Shown here: positions 1 to 7,797 of the stretch, piece after piece
Layout of the letters: every line of letters starts with the position of its first letter
Numbering within the stretch: the stretch's first letter is position 1
Position numbers and translations under genes: made by a program
The notes under the pieces: generated by a model
What the model saw: the letters and a program-made list of their open reading frames with translations, nothing else
The model's database searches: none
Told to the model about the DNA's origin: nothing
Origin: UBA5239 sp040394635
GTDB lineage: Bacteria; Verrucomicrobiota; Lentisphaeria; Victivallales; Victivallaceae
Direction: 5' to 3'
DNA length: 64,000 bases
Assembly (NCBI GenBank): GCA_040394635.1
Contig: JBEBRW010000015.1
Span: forward strand, 1-64,000

Positions 1-13
1 CCAGATCGGGAAA

Positions 14-658
14 TCAGCCTTTGGCTTCTTCCTTTTCTTTCTTCTTCTTTTCCACGACGGCCGGTTCAGCGGCGGCGCCTTCAGCAGGAGCTTCTTCCTG
101 GAGCTTCGGCTGCATGACGTGGAACACGATGGCTTCCGGGTCGGCATGGGCCGTAACGCCTTCGGGCATCACGAGATCCTTGACCAACAGCGCGGCACCG
201 AGCTCGATACCGGCCACCGATACTTCGATGAACTCCGGCATGTCTTTCGGCAGACAAACGATTTCGAGTTCATGCATCACCTGCTGGAGAATGCCGCCCG
301 CGCTGACGCCCGCCGGAACATCACCGGCCTTGGCATGCACCGCCACCGCACTGGTGGTCTTTTCGCCGCGGATGACTTCGTTGAAGTCAATGTGGACGAA
401 CTGGTTCTTCAGGTGGTTGATCTGAACTTCACGGATTACCGCCAGCTTGTCGATCCCTTCGCCTTTCAGGGCGATCAGGCTGATGTCGTGACGGGCGATG
501 GCTTCCCACTCGGAGGCCTTCACATAAATCATTTCGCCGGGTTTCCCCTTGGAGTAAATGATCGCCGGCACCAGGCCCTTGTGACGGGCGCGCCGGGCAG
601 CAGATGTTCCCTGTTCGGTACGGGGAGTCACTGCTATTTCATACGTGTGCTTGCTCAT
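14..658 (-). CDS. rplY: 50S ribosomal protein L25 (Ctc/TL5 form)
   Basis: A 214-residue L25 protein of the long Ctc/TL5 type, which binds 5S rRNA in the large ribosomal subunit. Residues 1-90 form the L25 domain (TPRTEQGTSAARRARHKG near the N-terminus); residues 95-190 match the extra beta domain of the Ctc form. The tail (last 30 residues) is Ala/Glu then Lys-rich. The ATG has AAAGGAAA just upstream. It lies 39 bases downstream of prs on the same strand; prs-rplY is a very common bacterial pairing, often followed by pth, which would be outside this window. Confidence 0.95.
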   Translation of the reverse strand: MSKHTYEIAVTPRTEQGTSAARRARHKGLVPAIIYSKGKPGEMIYVKASEWEAIARHDISLIALKGEGIDKLAVIREVQINHLKNQFVHIDFNEVIRGEKTTSAVAVHAKAGDVPAGVSAGGILQQVMHELEIVCLPKDMPEFIEVSVAGIELGAALLVKDLVMPEGVTAHADPEAIVFHVMQPKLQEEAPAEGAAAEPAVVEKKKKEKEEAKG

Positions 659-697
659 AATTTTCCTTTCTTTACTGGTTAATCTATGAACTTCTTC

Positions 698-1645
698 TTA
701 ATGCTTGATACGGAAAAGCGTGGAAATCGAGATACCTTCGTGAATGCGTTTGATCGCTTCACCCAGCAACGGCGCCACACTCAAAACTTTAATCTTGCCG
801 TCGATCGTATTGTCAACCGGGATACTGTCGGTCACCACCAGTTCTTCGATCGACTTGTTGGCCAACAGCTTGGCACGCCCTTCGTCATTCAGCACGCAAT
901 GGCTGATGGCGGCATAAACCTTGGAAGCACCTTCTTCCTTGAGCTTGTCGGCGGCGGAACACAGCGTACCGGCGGTGGACGACATATCGTCGGTAATCAC
1001 GCAGGTGCGGCCCTTCACGTCCCCGACCAGGTGTGAAGTGGCGACCGAGGTGGCGCTGATACGGCGCTTGGCGATCACCGCCAGCCCGGCATCGAGCGAA
1101 TCACAATACGACTGCGCCATTTTCACGCTGCCGGAGTCCGGCGAAACCACAACCACATCGGAGCCGAGCTTCTGGTGGAGATACGGCGAAAGCACCGGGC
1201 GGGCATACAGATGATCCACCGGAATGTCAAAAAATCCCTGAATCTGCTGCGAATGCAAATCCATGGCAATGACCCGGTTCGCCCCGGCCACGGTAATCAA
1301 ATTGGCCACCAGCTTGGCGGAAATCGGCACCCGCGGACGGTCCTTGCGGTCCTGCCGGGCATAACCGTAATACGGCAGCACGGCGGTGACACGGGCGGCG
1401 GAAGCGCGTTTGGCGGCGTCCAGCATGATCAGGAGTTCCATCAGATTGTCATTGGTCGGCGCACAGGTCGGCTGAATAATGAACACGTCGGCCCGGCGCA
1501 CGTTTTCCTCATACTGACAGAAATTTTCCCCGTCGGGAAACCGCTGCAGATTGATCTTGCCCAGCGGTACGCCGAGATAAGCGGCGATATCGCGGGACAG
1601 TTGCGGGTGCGCTGAACCCGAATAGATGCAAATGTTTTTAGGCAT
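698..1645 (-). CDS. prs: Ribose-phosphate pyrophosphokinase (PRPP synthetase)
   Basis: Makes PRPP from ribose 5-phosphate and ATP for nucleotide, His and Trp synthesis. About 315 residues, the normal family length. Visible motifs are the N-terminal FPDGE segment, YYGYARQDRKDRPR (ATP-binding flexible loop), the DLHSQQIQGFFDIPVD signature and the PRPP loop ITDDMSSTAGT near residue 218. I chose the ATG at 1645 because TCCTC (GAGGA on the minus strand) sits 7 bases upstream; an in-frame GTG at 1651 is too close to it. Likely co-transcribed with rplY. Confidence 0.95.
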   Translation of the reverse strand: MPKNICIYSGSAHPQLSRDIAAYLGVPLGKINLQRFPDGENFCQYEENVRRADVFIIQPTCAPTNDNLMELLIMLDAAKRASAARVTAVLPYYGYARQDRKDRPRVPISAKLVANLITVAGANRVIAMDLHSQQIQGFFDIPVDHLYARPVLSPYLHQKLGSDVVVVSPDSGSVKMAQSYCDSLDAGLAVIAKRRISATSVATSHLVGDVKGRTCVITDDMSSTAGTLCSAADKLKEEGASKVYAAISHCVLNDEGRAKLLANKSIEELVVTDSIPVDNTIDGKIKVLSVAPLLGEAIKRIHEGISISTLFRIKH

Positions 1646-2010
1646 TGCCACGTCCTCATTGGTTTGGCTTTGACCCTAAACCATTGACGCGGCGGCGGAA
1701 GAACACCTTGACGGTGTATCTGCGGCAACCTTGCGGGTTTACCCGGCTTCGCCAGGCAAAAATCCATATCATCAACGGATTAAGGTCGTAAATTAATATT
1801 TCCGAAAAACTTAAAATAGCGTCTTTTTCCCATTTTTCAAGCTTTTGCTTTAAAAAAGAAAAGAAATAACCCGCCACCGTCATAAGCATTCAATTTCCCA
1901 ATTCTCCAATTCCCCTGATTACATTTGTCATTTTATTTTTGCTTTGGGGATTGACATTCGGGGATTTACCACTATTATAATCTTATATTCCAATCATCAC
2001 AGGAGGTCCT
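1646..2010. other. Divergent intergenic region with hairpins and repeat words
   Basis: No convincing gene. On the minus strand, in what would be the prs leader, there are two compact hairpins at 1742-1756 (6-bp stem, GAA loop) and 1703-1717 (5-bp stem). At 1892-1911 lies the 20-mer aatttcccaattctccaatt, found identically at 26410-26429 and followed in both places by a TTATTTTTGCTTTG stretch. The right end carries the promoter of the rightward hydrolase gene. A short leftward open frame here (1656-1889) has no recognisable product and I do not call it. Confidence 0.5.
1951..1981 (+). promoter_or_regulatory. Sigma-70-like promoter
   Basis: Consensus TTGACA at 1951-1956 with TATTAT at 1973-1978 (16-base spacer) overlapping TATAAT at 1976-1981 (19-base spacer). 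An AGGAGG ribosome binding site follows before the ATG at 2011. It would drive the hydrolase/acyltransferase pair. Confidence 0.6.
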
Positions 2011-3681
2011 ATGCGAGTCGCCAAACTCATTCTGTTGTTGGCTTGCGCTCTGCCGTTGTTCGGCGCCGAATTCCAGGTCGGCGACAAATTCAAGTACCAG
2101 ATGACGCAAGATCAGCAAACCCCGCACTACACCGTTTATAATCTCAGCTACCCCTCGCCCGATCCCGATAAGACGTTCGGCGACATCACCGCGCGCTATT
2201 ATCTCCCCGCCGATCTCGCAGCCGGCGCCAAGGACCAGAAACCGCGCCCCGCCGTCCTCGTCCTTCACATCCTCGGCGGCAACGGACAACTCAGCAATAT
2301 GTTCTGCGCCAACCTGGCGTCCAAAGGCATCCCCGCGCTGATGTTTTACATGCCGACCATATCGTTCCGCTGCCCCGGCGGCAGCCGCGACGCCATGCTG
2401 AAGCGCCCCGACGGCGGCAAGCTGTTCGTCCAGGCGCTGGAACTCTCGCTGCAGGAAGTCTCACGCTCCATCGACCTGATGCAGAGCCGTCCGGAAATCA
2501 ACCCCGATAAAATCAGTTTGATCGGTACCAGCATGGGCGGAATCATCGGCGCCACCGCGCTGGCCCACGAGCCGCGCATCGACAAAGCGATCCTCCTGCT
2601 GGCCGGCGGCAACATCGACAAGGTCATCGGCTACTCCCGGGAAACCGCCGAAATGCGCAAGGCCGTCGATAACGCTTCCCCCGAAGTGGCGCAAGCCCTG
2701 CGGAAACTCGACCCGCTGTACGGCGCCGAAAAGCTCAAACCCATGGCCGAAGCGGGCCGGTTGGTCATGTTCAACGCCGAGAACGATGAAGTCGTACCCA
2801 TGGAGTGCACCATGGAATTTGCCGGAAAGGCAGGGATGAAAGAAAAAGTGCAGATTCTCCCCGGTCTCGGCCACTACACCGCAATCGCCGGGCTCCCCCA
2901 GATTCTCGCCGAATTCGCTGCGTTCCTGGCCGACGATACCGTGCCGAAAGTCGAGCCCCCCGCGCCTTCCAACGACCAGGCTGTCATCCGCAGCGTATTC
3001 CGGCAGTTGAGCCGCCTGCTCCGGATGACCCCGGACGAAGGATACTGTTTCTACATCGATACCGATTTCACCTACCGCGAAAACGACGATGTCGTGGCCA
3101 AGGGCGCGCTGGCCGTCATCCGCGGCACCGGCAACCAATTCAAAGTGCTGCTCAGGAGCGAGAAACTTCCGCTCAAGGTCGGCAATCTCTTCATGGGTTA
3201 CGATCAAAGCCCGTGGGTCGTGTCCAACGCCGGTTCGACCTACCGGGGCTCGATCGATCCCGAGGGCAAATGCGCCGCCGATTTCTTCGATCCGCGCGTC
3301 CAGCTCTATCGCGACATGGCCGCCGGGATTTTCGACATGGCCGCGCTCGGCATGCTCGAACCGCTCAAACAGTTCTGTTCGCTGACACTGACCAAAGACG
3401 AGAACGGCAACCGTCAGGTCGAAGTCGTCATCGAGAAAAAGGAATTCATCTACATCTCGCTGAAGCCCGGCACTGAAATCCCAACCAAGCTGACCTATAA
3501 ATCGCGCAAGGCCTCCGGCGAAATCAATTTCCGCCAATGGATGCTGGACGCCCCGGCCGACCCGCAGCTCTTCGCCCCTGAGGCACCCAAAGGCGGCAAA
3601 GTCACCGAAGTTTCCGAACGCGACCTGAACCGCGTCATCGCCGCCAGCGTCAATTTCTTAATCGAAGGAGCCTCTAAATGA
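2011..3681 (+). CDS. Secreted dienelactone-hydrolase-like alpha/beta hydrolase with LolA-like C-terminal domain
   Basis: A 556-residue exported protein (signal peptide 1-18, ending LFGA). Residues 40-310 are an alpha/beta hydrolase: nucleophile Ser174 in GTSMGG, probable acid Asp259 in NAENDEVVP, His288 in GLGHY. An HILGG oxyanion-type segment lies near residue 90. Residues 325-556 look like a separate beta-rich domain resembling LolA/DUF2092 lipid-binding folds (inference from pattern). An AGGAGG precedes the ATG. It overlaps the next gene by 4 bases (ATGA), so the two are probably translated together in the periplasm-directed operon. The substrate is unknown. Confidence 0.75.
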   Translation: MRVAKLILLLACALPLFGAEFQVGDKFKYQMTQDQQTPHYTVYNLSYPSPDPDKTFGDITARYYLPADLAAGAKDQKPRPAVLVLHILGGNGQLSNMFCANLASKGIPALMFYMPTISFRCPGGSRDAMLKRPDGGKLFVQALELSLQEVSRSIDLMQSRPEINPDKISLIGTSMGGIIGATALAHEPRIDKAILLLAGGNIDKVIGYSRETAEMRKAVDNASPEVAQALRKLDPLYGAEKLKPMAEAGRLVMFNAENDEVVPMECTMEFAGKAGMKEKVQILPGLGHYTAIAGLPQILAEFAAFLADDTVPKVEPPAPSNDQAVIRSVFRQLSRLLRMTPDEGYCFYIDTDFTYRENDDVVAKGALAVIRGTGNQFKVLLRSEKLPLKVGNLFMGYDQSPWVVSNAGSTYRGSIDPEGKCAADFFDPRVQLYRDMAAGIFDMAALGMLEPLKQFCSLTLTKDENGNRQVEVVIEKKEFIYISLKPGTEIPTKLTYKSRKASGEINFRQWMLDAPADPQLFAPEAPKGGKVTEVSERDLNRVIAASVNFLIEGASK

Positions 3682-4838
3682 AAATATTACTGATCGTCAT
3701 TCAAGTCTTCGTCCTGGCCCTGACGGCGGCGGCGCAGTCGTTCACCCCCGACATCCTCGGCCGCACCGATGACGGCAAGGGCCTCCTCTGCCGTTACCAG
3801 CGCAAGAGCATCCTGTTCGTCGCCGGCACCCCGGCGGAAATGGGCGCCGCCCACGGCAAGCTCCTGCGGCGGGAAGTCAATCAGATTTATGAACGCATCA
3901 TGCTGGTGGCCGCCGGATACCTGGTCAACAAGGACGACTGGTTCTTCACCCGGATCGAGGAAGTGATGAAGCGCAACGCCCCGTACACCCCGCAGCGTTA
4001 CCTGGATGAATGCGACGCGTTGGCGAAGGCCGCCGGCATGCCGGAGCGCGCCATCCGCGAAATCAACTTTTTCCCGGAAATGTTTCACTGCAGCGGCGTG
4101 GCCGTGCGCGGCAAGGCTTCCGCCAACGGCGAGGTCGTCCATGCGCGTGTACTGGATTATATGCGTGACATCCGTCTTCAGAACTTCGCCCAGCTCATCG
4201 TTTATATGCCGGACAAAGGAAACAACTGGGTCAGCGTCAGCTACGCCGGATTCGTCGGCACGGTCACGGCCATGAACGGGCAGGGGCTCGCCATGGGCGA
4301 AATGGGCGGCTCGGGCTACGGCAAGTGGGACGGCCTCTCGATGGCGTTTATGATGCGCCGCGTAATGGAGGAGTGCTCCACCGTGAAGGAAGCACTGAAG
4401 CTGATGCAGGAGGTTCCGCTGACCTGCGATTATTACTATGTGCTCTCGGACAAAACCGGCGACATGGCCGCGATCTCCGCCATTGCCGGGAAGCCGATGG
4501 TGATCTCCGGCCCCGGCGAACAGCAGGACAAACTGCCTCCGGTGCCCGAGGACACGGTCTACATCTCGGGCGGCAAGCGCGCAGAACACCTCGGCAGACT
4601 GCTGCAGGAGAATTTCGGCAAGATCGACGCGCAGAAAATGATCGAGATCATCAAGCGCCCGGTGGCAATGAATTCAAACCTCCACAACGCCGTGTTCCTG
4701 CCGCAGTCCGGCACCCTGTATTTCGCCGACGCCGGCCGCAAGACGTTGGCCTGCGACGAGCCCTATGTCAAAGTCAATCTCCAGGAGATGATCGCCTTTT
4801 ACAAAGCCAATTCGCAGCCGAAGAAAACCCAGCGATAA
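3678..4838 (+). CDS. Exported C45-family (AAT-like) acyltransferase/peptidase
   Basis: 386 residues with an N-terminal signal peptide (1-19). The core resembles C45/acyl-CoA:6-APA acyltransferase-like N-terminal-nucleophile enzymes and phospholipase-B-like proteins: FVAGTPAEMGAAHGKLLR near residue 50, then the candidate autoprocessing Cys138 in HCSGVAVRGKASANG, followed by VVHARVLDYM, which matches the family's GRNxD-type segment. Family members cleave or transfer acyl groups on amide bonds; the substrate here is not predictable. It starts inside the stop codon of the hydrolase gene (ATGA), suggesting coupled translation. Confidence 0.7.
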   Translation: MKILLIVIQVFVLALTAAAQSFTPDILGRTDDGKGLLCRYQRKSILFVAGTPAEMGAAHGKLLRREVNQIYERIMLVAAGYLVNKDDWFFTRIEEVMKRNAPYTPQRYLDECDALAKAAGMPERAIREINFFPEMFHCSGVAVRGKASANGEVVHARVLDYMRDIRLQNFAQLIVYMPDKGNNWVSVSYAGFVGTVTAMNGQGLAMGEMGGSGYGKWDGLSMAFMMRRVMEECSTVKEALKLMQEVPLTCDYYYVLSDKTGDMAAISAIAGKPMVISGPGEQQDKLPPVPEDTVYISGGKRAEHLGRLLQENFGKIDAQKMIEIIKRPVAMNSNLHNAVFLPQSGTLYFADAGRKTLACDEPYVKVNLQEMIAFYKANSQPKKTQR

Positions 4839-4864
4839 TTCCGGAACTCTTTCCATAACGAATC

Positions 4865-4892
4865 TTGACTTTCCCTACTTTCGAATTATCTT
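4865..4892 (+). promoter_or_regulatory. Sigma-70-like promoter
   Basis: TTGACT at 4865-4870, 16-base spacer, TATCTT at 4887-4892, upstream of the lipoprotein at 4923. The same TATCTT -10 with a 16-base spacer recurs ahead of the symporter at 24711. Confidence 0.55.
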
Positions 4893-4922
4893 AAATTCAA
4901 GTGGAAAAAGTCAGGAGTTAAC

Positions 4923-5945
4923 ATGAAGACTTTATTGCTCGCGCTGGCGGCAGCGGCGATTCTGATCTTTGCCGCCTCGTGTTCCAAAGTGGAGACGAGC
5001 GTGGTCGCCGTTTCGGACCGGCAGTGGACCGGACTGGCGATCGGCGATAACAACCGGATGTTCGTCTGTTATCCATACTGGTCCGACGATGTACCGGTGA
5101 GCGTGGCGGAAATCAAAAACGGCCAGGCCGTGCCCTACCCGGACGCTGCGTGGAACAACCGCGACAATAAACAGTCGTTTTACGCGGTTCAGTCCGTGGT
5201 GGCCGACTCGCTGGACCGCCTGTGGGTGGTCGATACCAACAATCCCAGGCAGAAAGGCGTCCGCCCCGGCGGCCCCATCCTCTATTGCTTTGACCTGAAA
5301 AACAATAAGTTGCTCGGCAAGCACACCTTTGACCCCGCCGCCTATGACAGCAAATCGTATTACAACGACATCCGCATCGATACCGAGCGCGGCTTCGTTT
5401 ACCTGACGGATTCGGGCTCCGGCGGCATCATCGTGCTGAACTTGAACAACGGCCAGTCACGGCGCGTCCTCCATAATCATTACTCCGTCAAGGCCGAAGA
5501 CGATTCGCTGGTCTGCGACGGTTATACGTGGAAAAATGCCGTGCATTCCGACGGCATCGCCCTCTCCCCCGACCGCGAATACCTGTATTACGCGGCCCTC
5601 ACCGGCCATACCCTGTACCGCATCAAAACGAAATACCTGCAGGATTTCAAACTCAAGGATCTGGAACTCGAAACCGTGTTCGAGCGGCTCAACCGCATTC
5701 CCGCCACCGACGGCATGCTGTTCGGCAAAGACGGGCGGTTGTGGCTGGGCGGCCTTGAGGACAATTCCATCAATGTGCGTCGCCCCAGCGGCGAAATCAA
5801 AAAAGTAGTGAAATCCCCCGAAATCCGCTGGCCCGACTCATTCGCCATGGATAGCGGGGACAATCTGTATTTCACCACCTCGCAAATTCACCTGCCCCCG
5901 GACAAACGCGGCCCCTATACCATCCAGAAAATCAGCACCAGATAA
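4923..5945 (+). CDS. Major-royal-jelly-like (MRJP/yellow) beta-propeller lipoprotein
   Basis: 340 residues. Lipoprotein signal with lipobox Cys20 (FAASC). The sequence then follows the bacterial MRJP/yellow family (related to SMP-30 propellers): WTGLAIGDNNRMFVCYPYW, SVAEIKNGQAVPYPDAAWN, DRLWVVDTNN, FVYLTDSGSGGIIVLNL, HSDGIALSPDREYLYY, PATDGMLFGKDGRLWLGGLE. The predicted product is an outer- or inner-membrane-anchored six-bladed propeller; some relatives are called dopachrome-tautomerase-like, but the bacterial activity is not established. CAGGAG precedes the ATG. A convergent ispH follows. Confidence 0.8.
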   Translation: MKTLLLALAAAAILIFAASCSKVETSVVAVSDRQWTGLAIGDNNRMFVCYPYWSDDVPVSVAEIKNGQAVPYPDAAWNNRDNKQSFYAVQSVVADSLDRLWVVDTNNPRQKGVRPGGPILYCFDLKNNKLLGKHTFDPAAYDSKSYYNDIRIDTERGFVYLTDSGSGGIIVLNLNNGQSRRVLHNHYSVKAEDDSLVCDGYTWKNAVHSDGIALSPDREYLYYAALTGHTLYRIKTKYLQDFKLKDLELETVFERLNRIPATDGMLFGKDGRLWLGGLEDNSINVRRPSGEIKKVVKSPEIRWPDSFAMDSGDNLYFTTSQIHLPPDKRGPYTIQKISTR

Positions 5946-5963
5946 TCGAGCTGGCTTTCGTGG

Positions 5964-6851
5964 TTAAAAATTCCCGGATAGGTCGATGCAATCGCACCAG
6001 CCGAGCACAGCGAGATATTCCAGCGTTTTCTGTACCAGGATTTCAGGAGCGGATGCGGCGGCGGTGATGCCGATCGTGCCTTCGGCAGGCAGTTTCTCCG
6101 CGTCGATTTCCTCCGGTTCGCGGATCAGACGGGCCGGCTTGCCGCTGCGCAGTGCAATCTCATACAGACGCTTGGAATTCGAGCTTTTCGGTGAACCGAT
6201 CACCAGAATATAGTCGCACTTCGCGCACAGCTCCCGGACCGCCCGCTGACGGCTGCCGGTGGCCGGGCAGATGCCGCCGCCGCCGATAACGCCCGGGAAC
6301 CGCGCTTTCAGCGCCTCAATCACCGGTTTGATATCCTCGCCGCACAGCGTTGTCTGGCTGAACCATACCGGGCGCACGAGCTCCGGCAGCGCGGCCACGT
6401 CCGCTTCTTCGCTCACAATATACGTCGAACGACGGTCGAGCCTGCCGAACGTACCGATGATTTCGGGGTGTTCACGATGTCCGATCAGGACGATTTCGTG
6501 GCCCTGACGCTGGAAATCACCCGCTTTTTCGTGGATGTCTTTGACCAGGCGGCAGGTAGCGTCGGTGATCTGTAAATGGCGTGCTTCGGCGGCGTCCCGG
6601 ATAGCTTTCGAAACGCCGTGCGCGCTGAAAATCAGCGGCGCCCCGTCCGGCACCTCGTCGAGGCTGTCCACGAAAACCACGCCGCGGCGGCGCAGGTCAT
6701 TCACCACATACTCGTTGTGGACGATCTCGTGGTACACGTAAACCGTCCCCGGATGTGCGGCCAGAACCTGTTCGACGATATCCAGAGCCTTCCGGACGCC
6801 ATCGCAAAACCCGCGCGGATGCGCCAATATGATCTTCCTGCTCATGGTCAT
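5964..6851 (-). CDS. ispH: 4-hydroxy-3-methylbut-2-enyl diphosphate reductase
   Basis: Last enzyme of the MEP isoprenoid pathway, a [4Fe-4S] protein making IPP and DMAPP. 295 residues, normal length. The three cluster cysteines are visible: Cys16 in HPRGFCDGV, one in DATCRLV and one in GICPATGSRQ. The Glu/His/Thr-Ser substrate segments (HEIVHNEYVV, SAHGVS, GSPKSSNSKRLYE) are intact. There is no clear Shine-Dalgarno before the first ATG (6851) or second (6845). It follows the DUF3990 cassette by 9 bases, so it is probably read from the purU-cysS operon. Confidence 0.95.
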   Translation of the reverse strand: MTMSRKIILAHPRGFCDGVRKALDIVEQVLAAHPGTVYVYHEIVHNEYVVNDLRRRGVVFVDSLDEVPDGAPLIFSAHGVSKAIRDAAEARHLQITDATCRLVKDIHEKAGDFQRQGHEIVLIGHREHPEIIGTFGRLDRRSTYIVSEEADVAALPELVRPVWFSQTTLCGEDIKPVIEALKARFPGVIGGGGICPATGSRQRAVRELCAKCDYILVIGSPKSSNSKRLYEIALRSGKPARLIREPEEIDAEKLPAEGTIGITAAASAPEILVQKTLEYLAVLGWCDCIDLSGNF

Positions 6852-6860
6852 TTCGTACGT

Positions 6861-7085
6861 CTATTCACTTTCCGAAATATAATCCTGATACAATTGCTCG
6901 GGGCTTTCCCACCAGCATTTGGTCTTTTCATTTTCAAGCTGCCGATACAGATTTGACTGGTAAAAAGCGAGCAAGGCTTCTTTGCCGGAACATTTTTTAT
7001 GTGCGGCCACTTTCTCCACAACTGCGGCAATTTTGCCGGGCAGGAGAATACGAAAATTTTTCTGGGTTATTTCAGGCATACTCAT
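6861..7085 (-). CDS. Small protein, third gene of the DUF3791/DUF3990 cassette
   Basis: 74 residues, mostly helical, ending YQSNLYRQLENEKTKCWW plus SPEQLYQDY. Small proteins with this LYxxLExExTKxW pattern are, as I recall, found next to DUF3990 genes; the role is unknown. I start it at the ATG at 7085 because GAGG lies 7 bases upstream and the ATG overlaps the DUF3990 stop (ATGA); an in-frame ATG at 7100 would have no such site. It is lower in GC than the flanking cysS and ispH. Possible antitoxin or adaptor. Confidence 0.6.
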   Translation of the reverse strand: MSMPEITQKNFRILLPGKIAAVVEKVAAHKKCSGKEALLAFYQSNLYRQLENEKTKCWWESPEQLYQDYISESE

Positions 7086-7576
7086 TTTACAGCCTCGCAT
7101 CCAGTGTACTTCAGAAAAGACAACGCTTTTTCCGAATGAAACAAAATCTGATTGACCAATTTATACGTTTTCAATCGGCGAATGGTTTCTTCCGTATCCA
7201 GCAGGTCGCTTTCAAAAAGAGTCAAAGTCGCGTATACCCGGTCATTGGCCACCGGTCCGTAAACAATATCATAATCATGGTTATAATTGCGATTTTTGCG
7301 GTTGCTCATCACAAAATCCAACCATGTGCGATCGGCAGATTCAAATATCAGCGCCTTCAAATCTCGACTCTTCAGCAGATCGTCGTCCACTTCATAGATG
7401 GAGACAAAGCCACCTTTCCCATTATCCCGCAGGCACTTGATTTCCACCCAACGCCTGGCCTGCCCGATATCGGTAGTGGTATAGAAACCGTTGCCGAAAT
7501 CAACCGTACGCGGTGTAATCGGGGCGATAATCTGCGGTTTCTCCACCGCTGTCAGGCCGCCGTGATACAACTTCAT
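7082..7576 (-). CDS. DUF3990 protein, possible ADP-ribosyltransferase-fold toxin-like
   Basis: 164 residues. The LYHGG start, then DFGNGFYTTTDIGQARRW, the SIYEVDDDLL strand, DIVYGPVANDRVY and the C-terminal NQILFHSEKALSFLKY match the DUF3990 family. The His in LYHG and the GxGFYTTTD segment fit an ADP-ribosyltransferase-like fold (inference; no activity is shown by sequence). It is flanked by DUF3791 upstream and a small helical gene downstream, all joined by ATGA overlaps. This is the layout of a toxin-antitoxin-like or host-modifying cassette seen in gut bacteria. Confidence 0.75.
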   Translation of the reverse strand: MKLYHGGLTAVEKPQIIAPITPRTVDFGNGFYTTTDIGQARRWVEIKCLRDNGKGGFVSIYEVDDDLLKSRDLKALIFESADRTWLDFVMSNRKNRNYNHDYDIVYGPVANDRVYATLTLFESDLLDTEETIRRLKTYKLVNQILFHSEKALSFLKYTGCEAVK

Positions 7577-7788
7577 TTGGACTCCTGAGTCATTATCAAT
7601 TCATCGATCAAGGGCAGAATATAACCCCAGCCCTGAGTGTGCAGGGCTTCGTAATTATTGAAAAGATAATCCACAACGCCATATTTTTCAAATTTCCCGG
7701 CAACATCCTGTCCGGAAATTCCATACTCCACGGCATACATTTCCAGACAGTACGAGACAAATTCTATAACTTTGGCACTATGGTCCAT
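7573..7788 (-). CDS. DUF3791 small protein
   Basis: 71 residues. EFVSYCLEMYAVEYGISG, KYGVVDYLFNNYEALHTQ and GWGYILPLIDELI are the DUF3791 family pattern (a small helical protein almost always beside DUF3990). It is translated just before DUF3990 (ATGA overlap) and begins 9 bases after the cysS stop. The likely role is partner or antitoxin for DUF3990; this is inferred from gene order only. Confidence 0.75.
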   Translation of the reverse strand: MDHSAKVIEFVSYCLEMYAVEYGISGQDVAGKFEKYGVVDYLFNNYEALHTQGWGYILPLIDELIMTQESK

Positions 7789-7797
7789 TTCATTCTC

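Noticed and set aside
1656..1889. 77-residue leftward open frame upstream of prs
   Set aside because: Low-complexity intergenic sequence with no ribosome site or recognisable protein; it overlaps the prs leader and hairpins.
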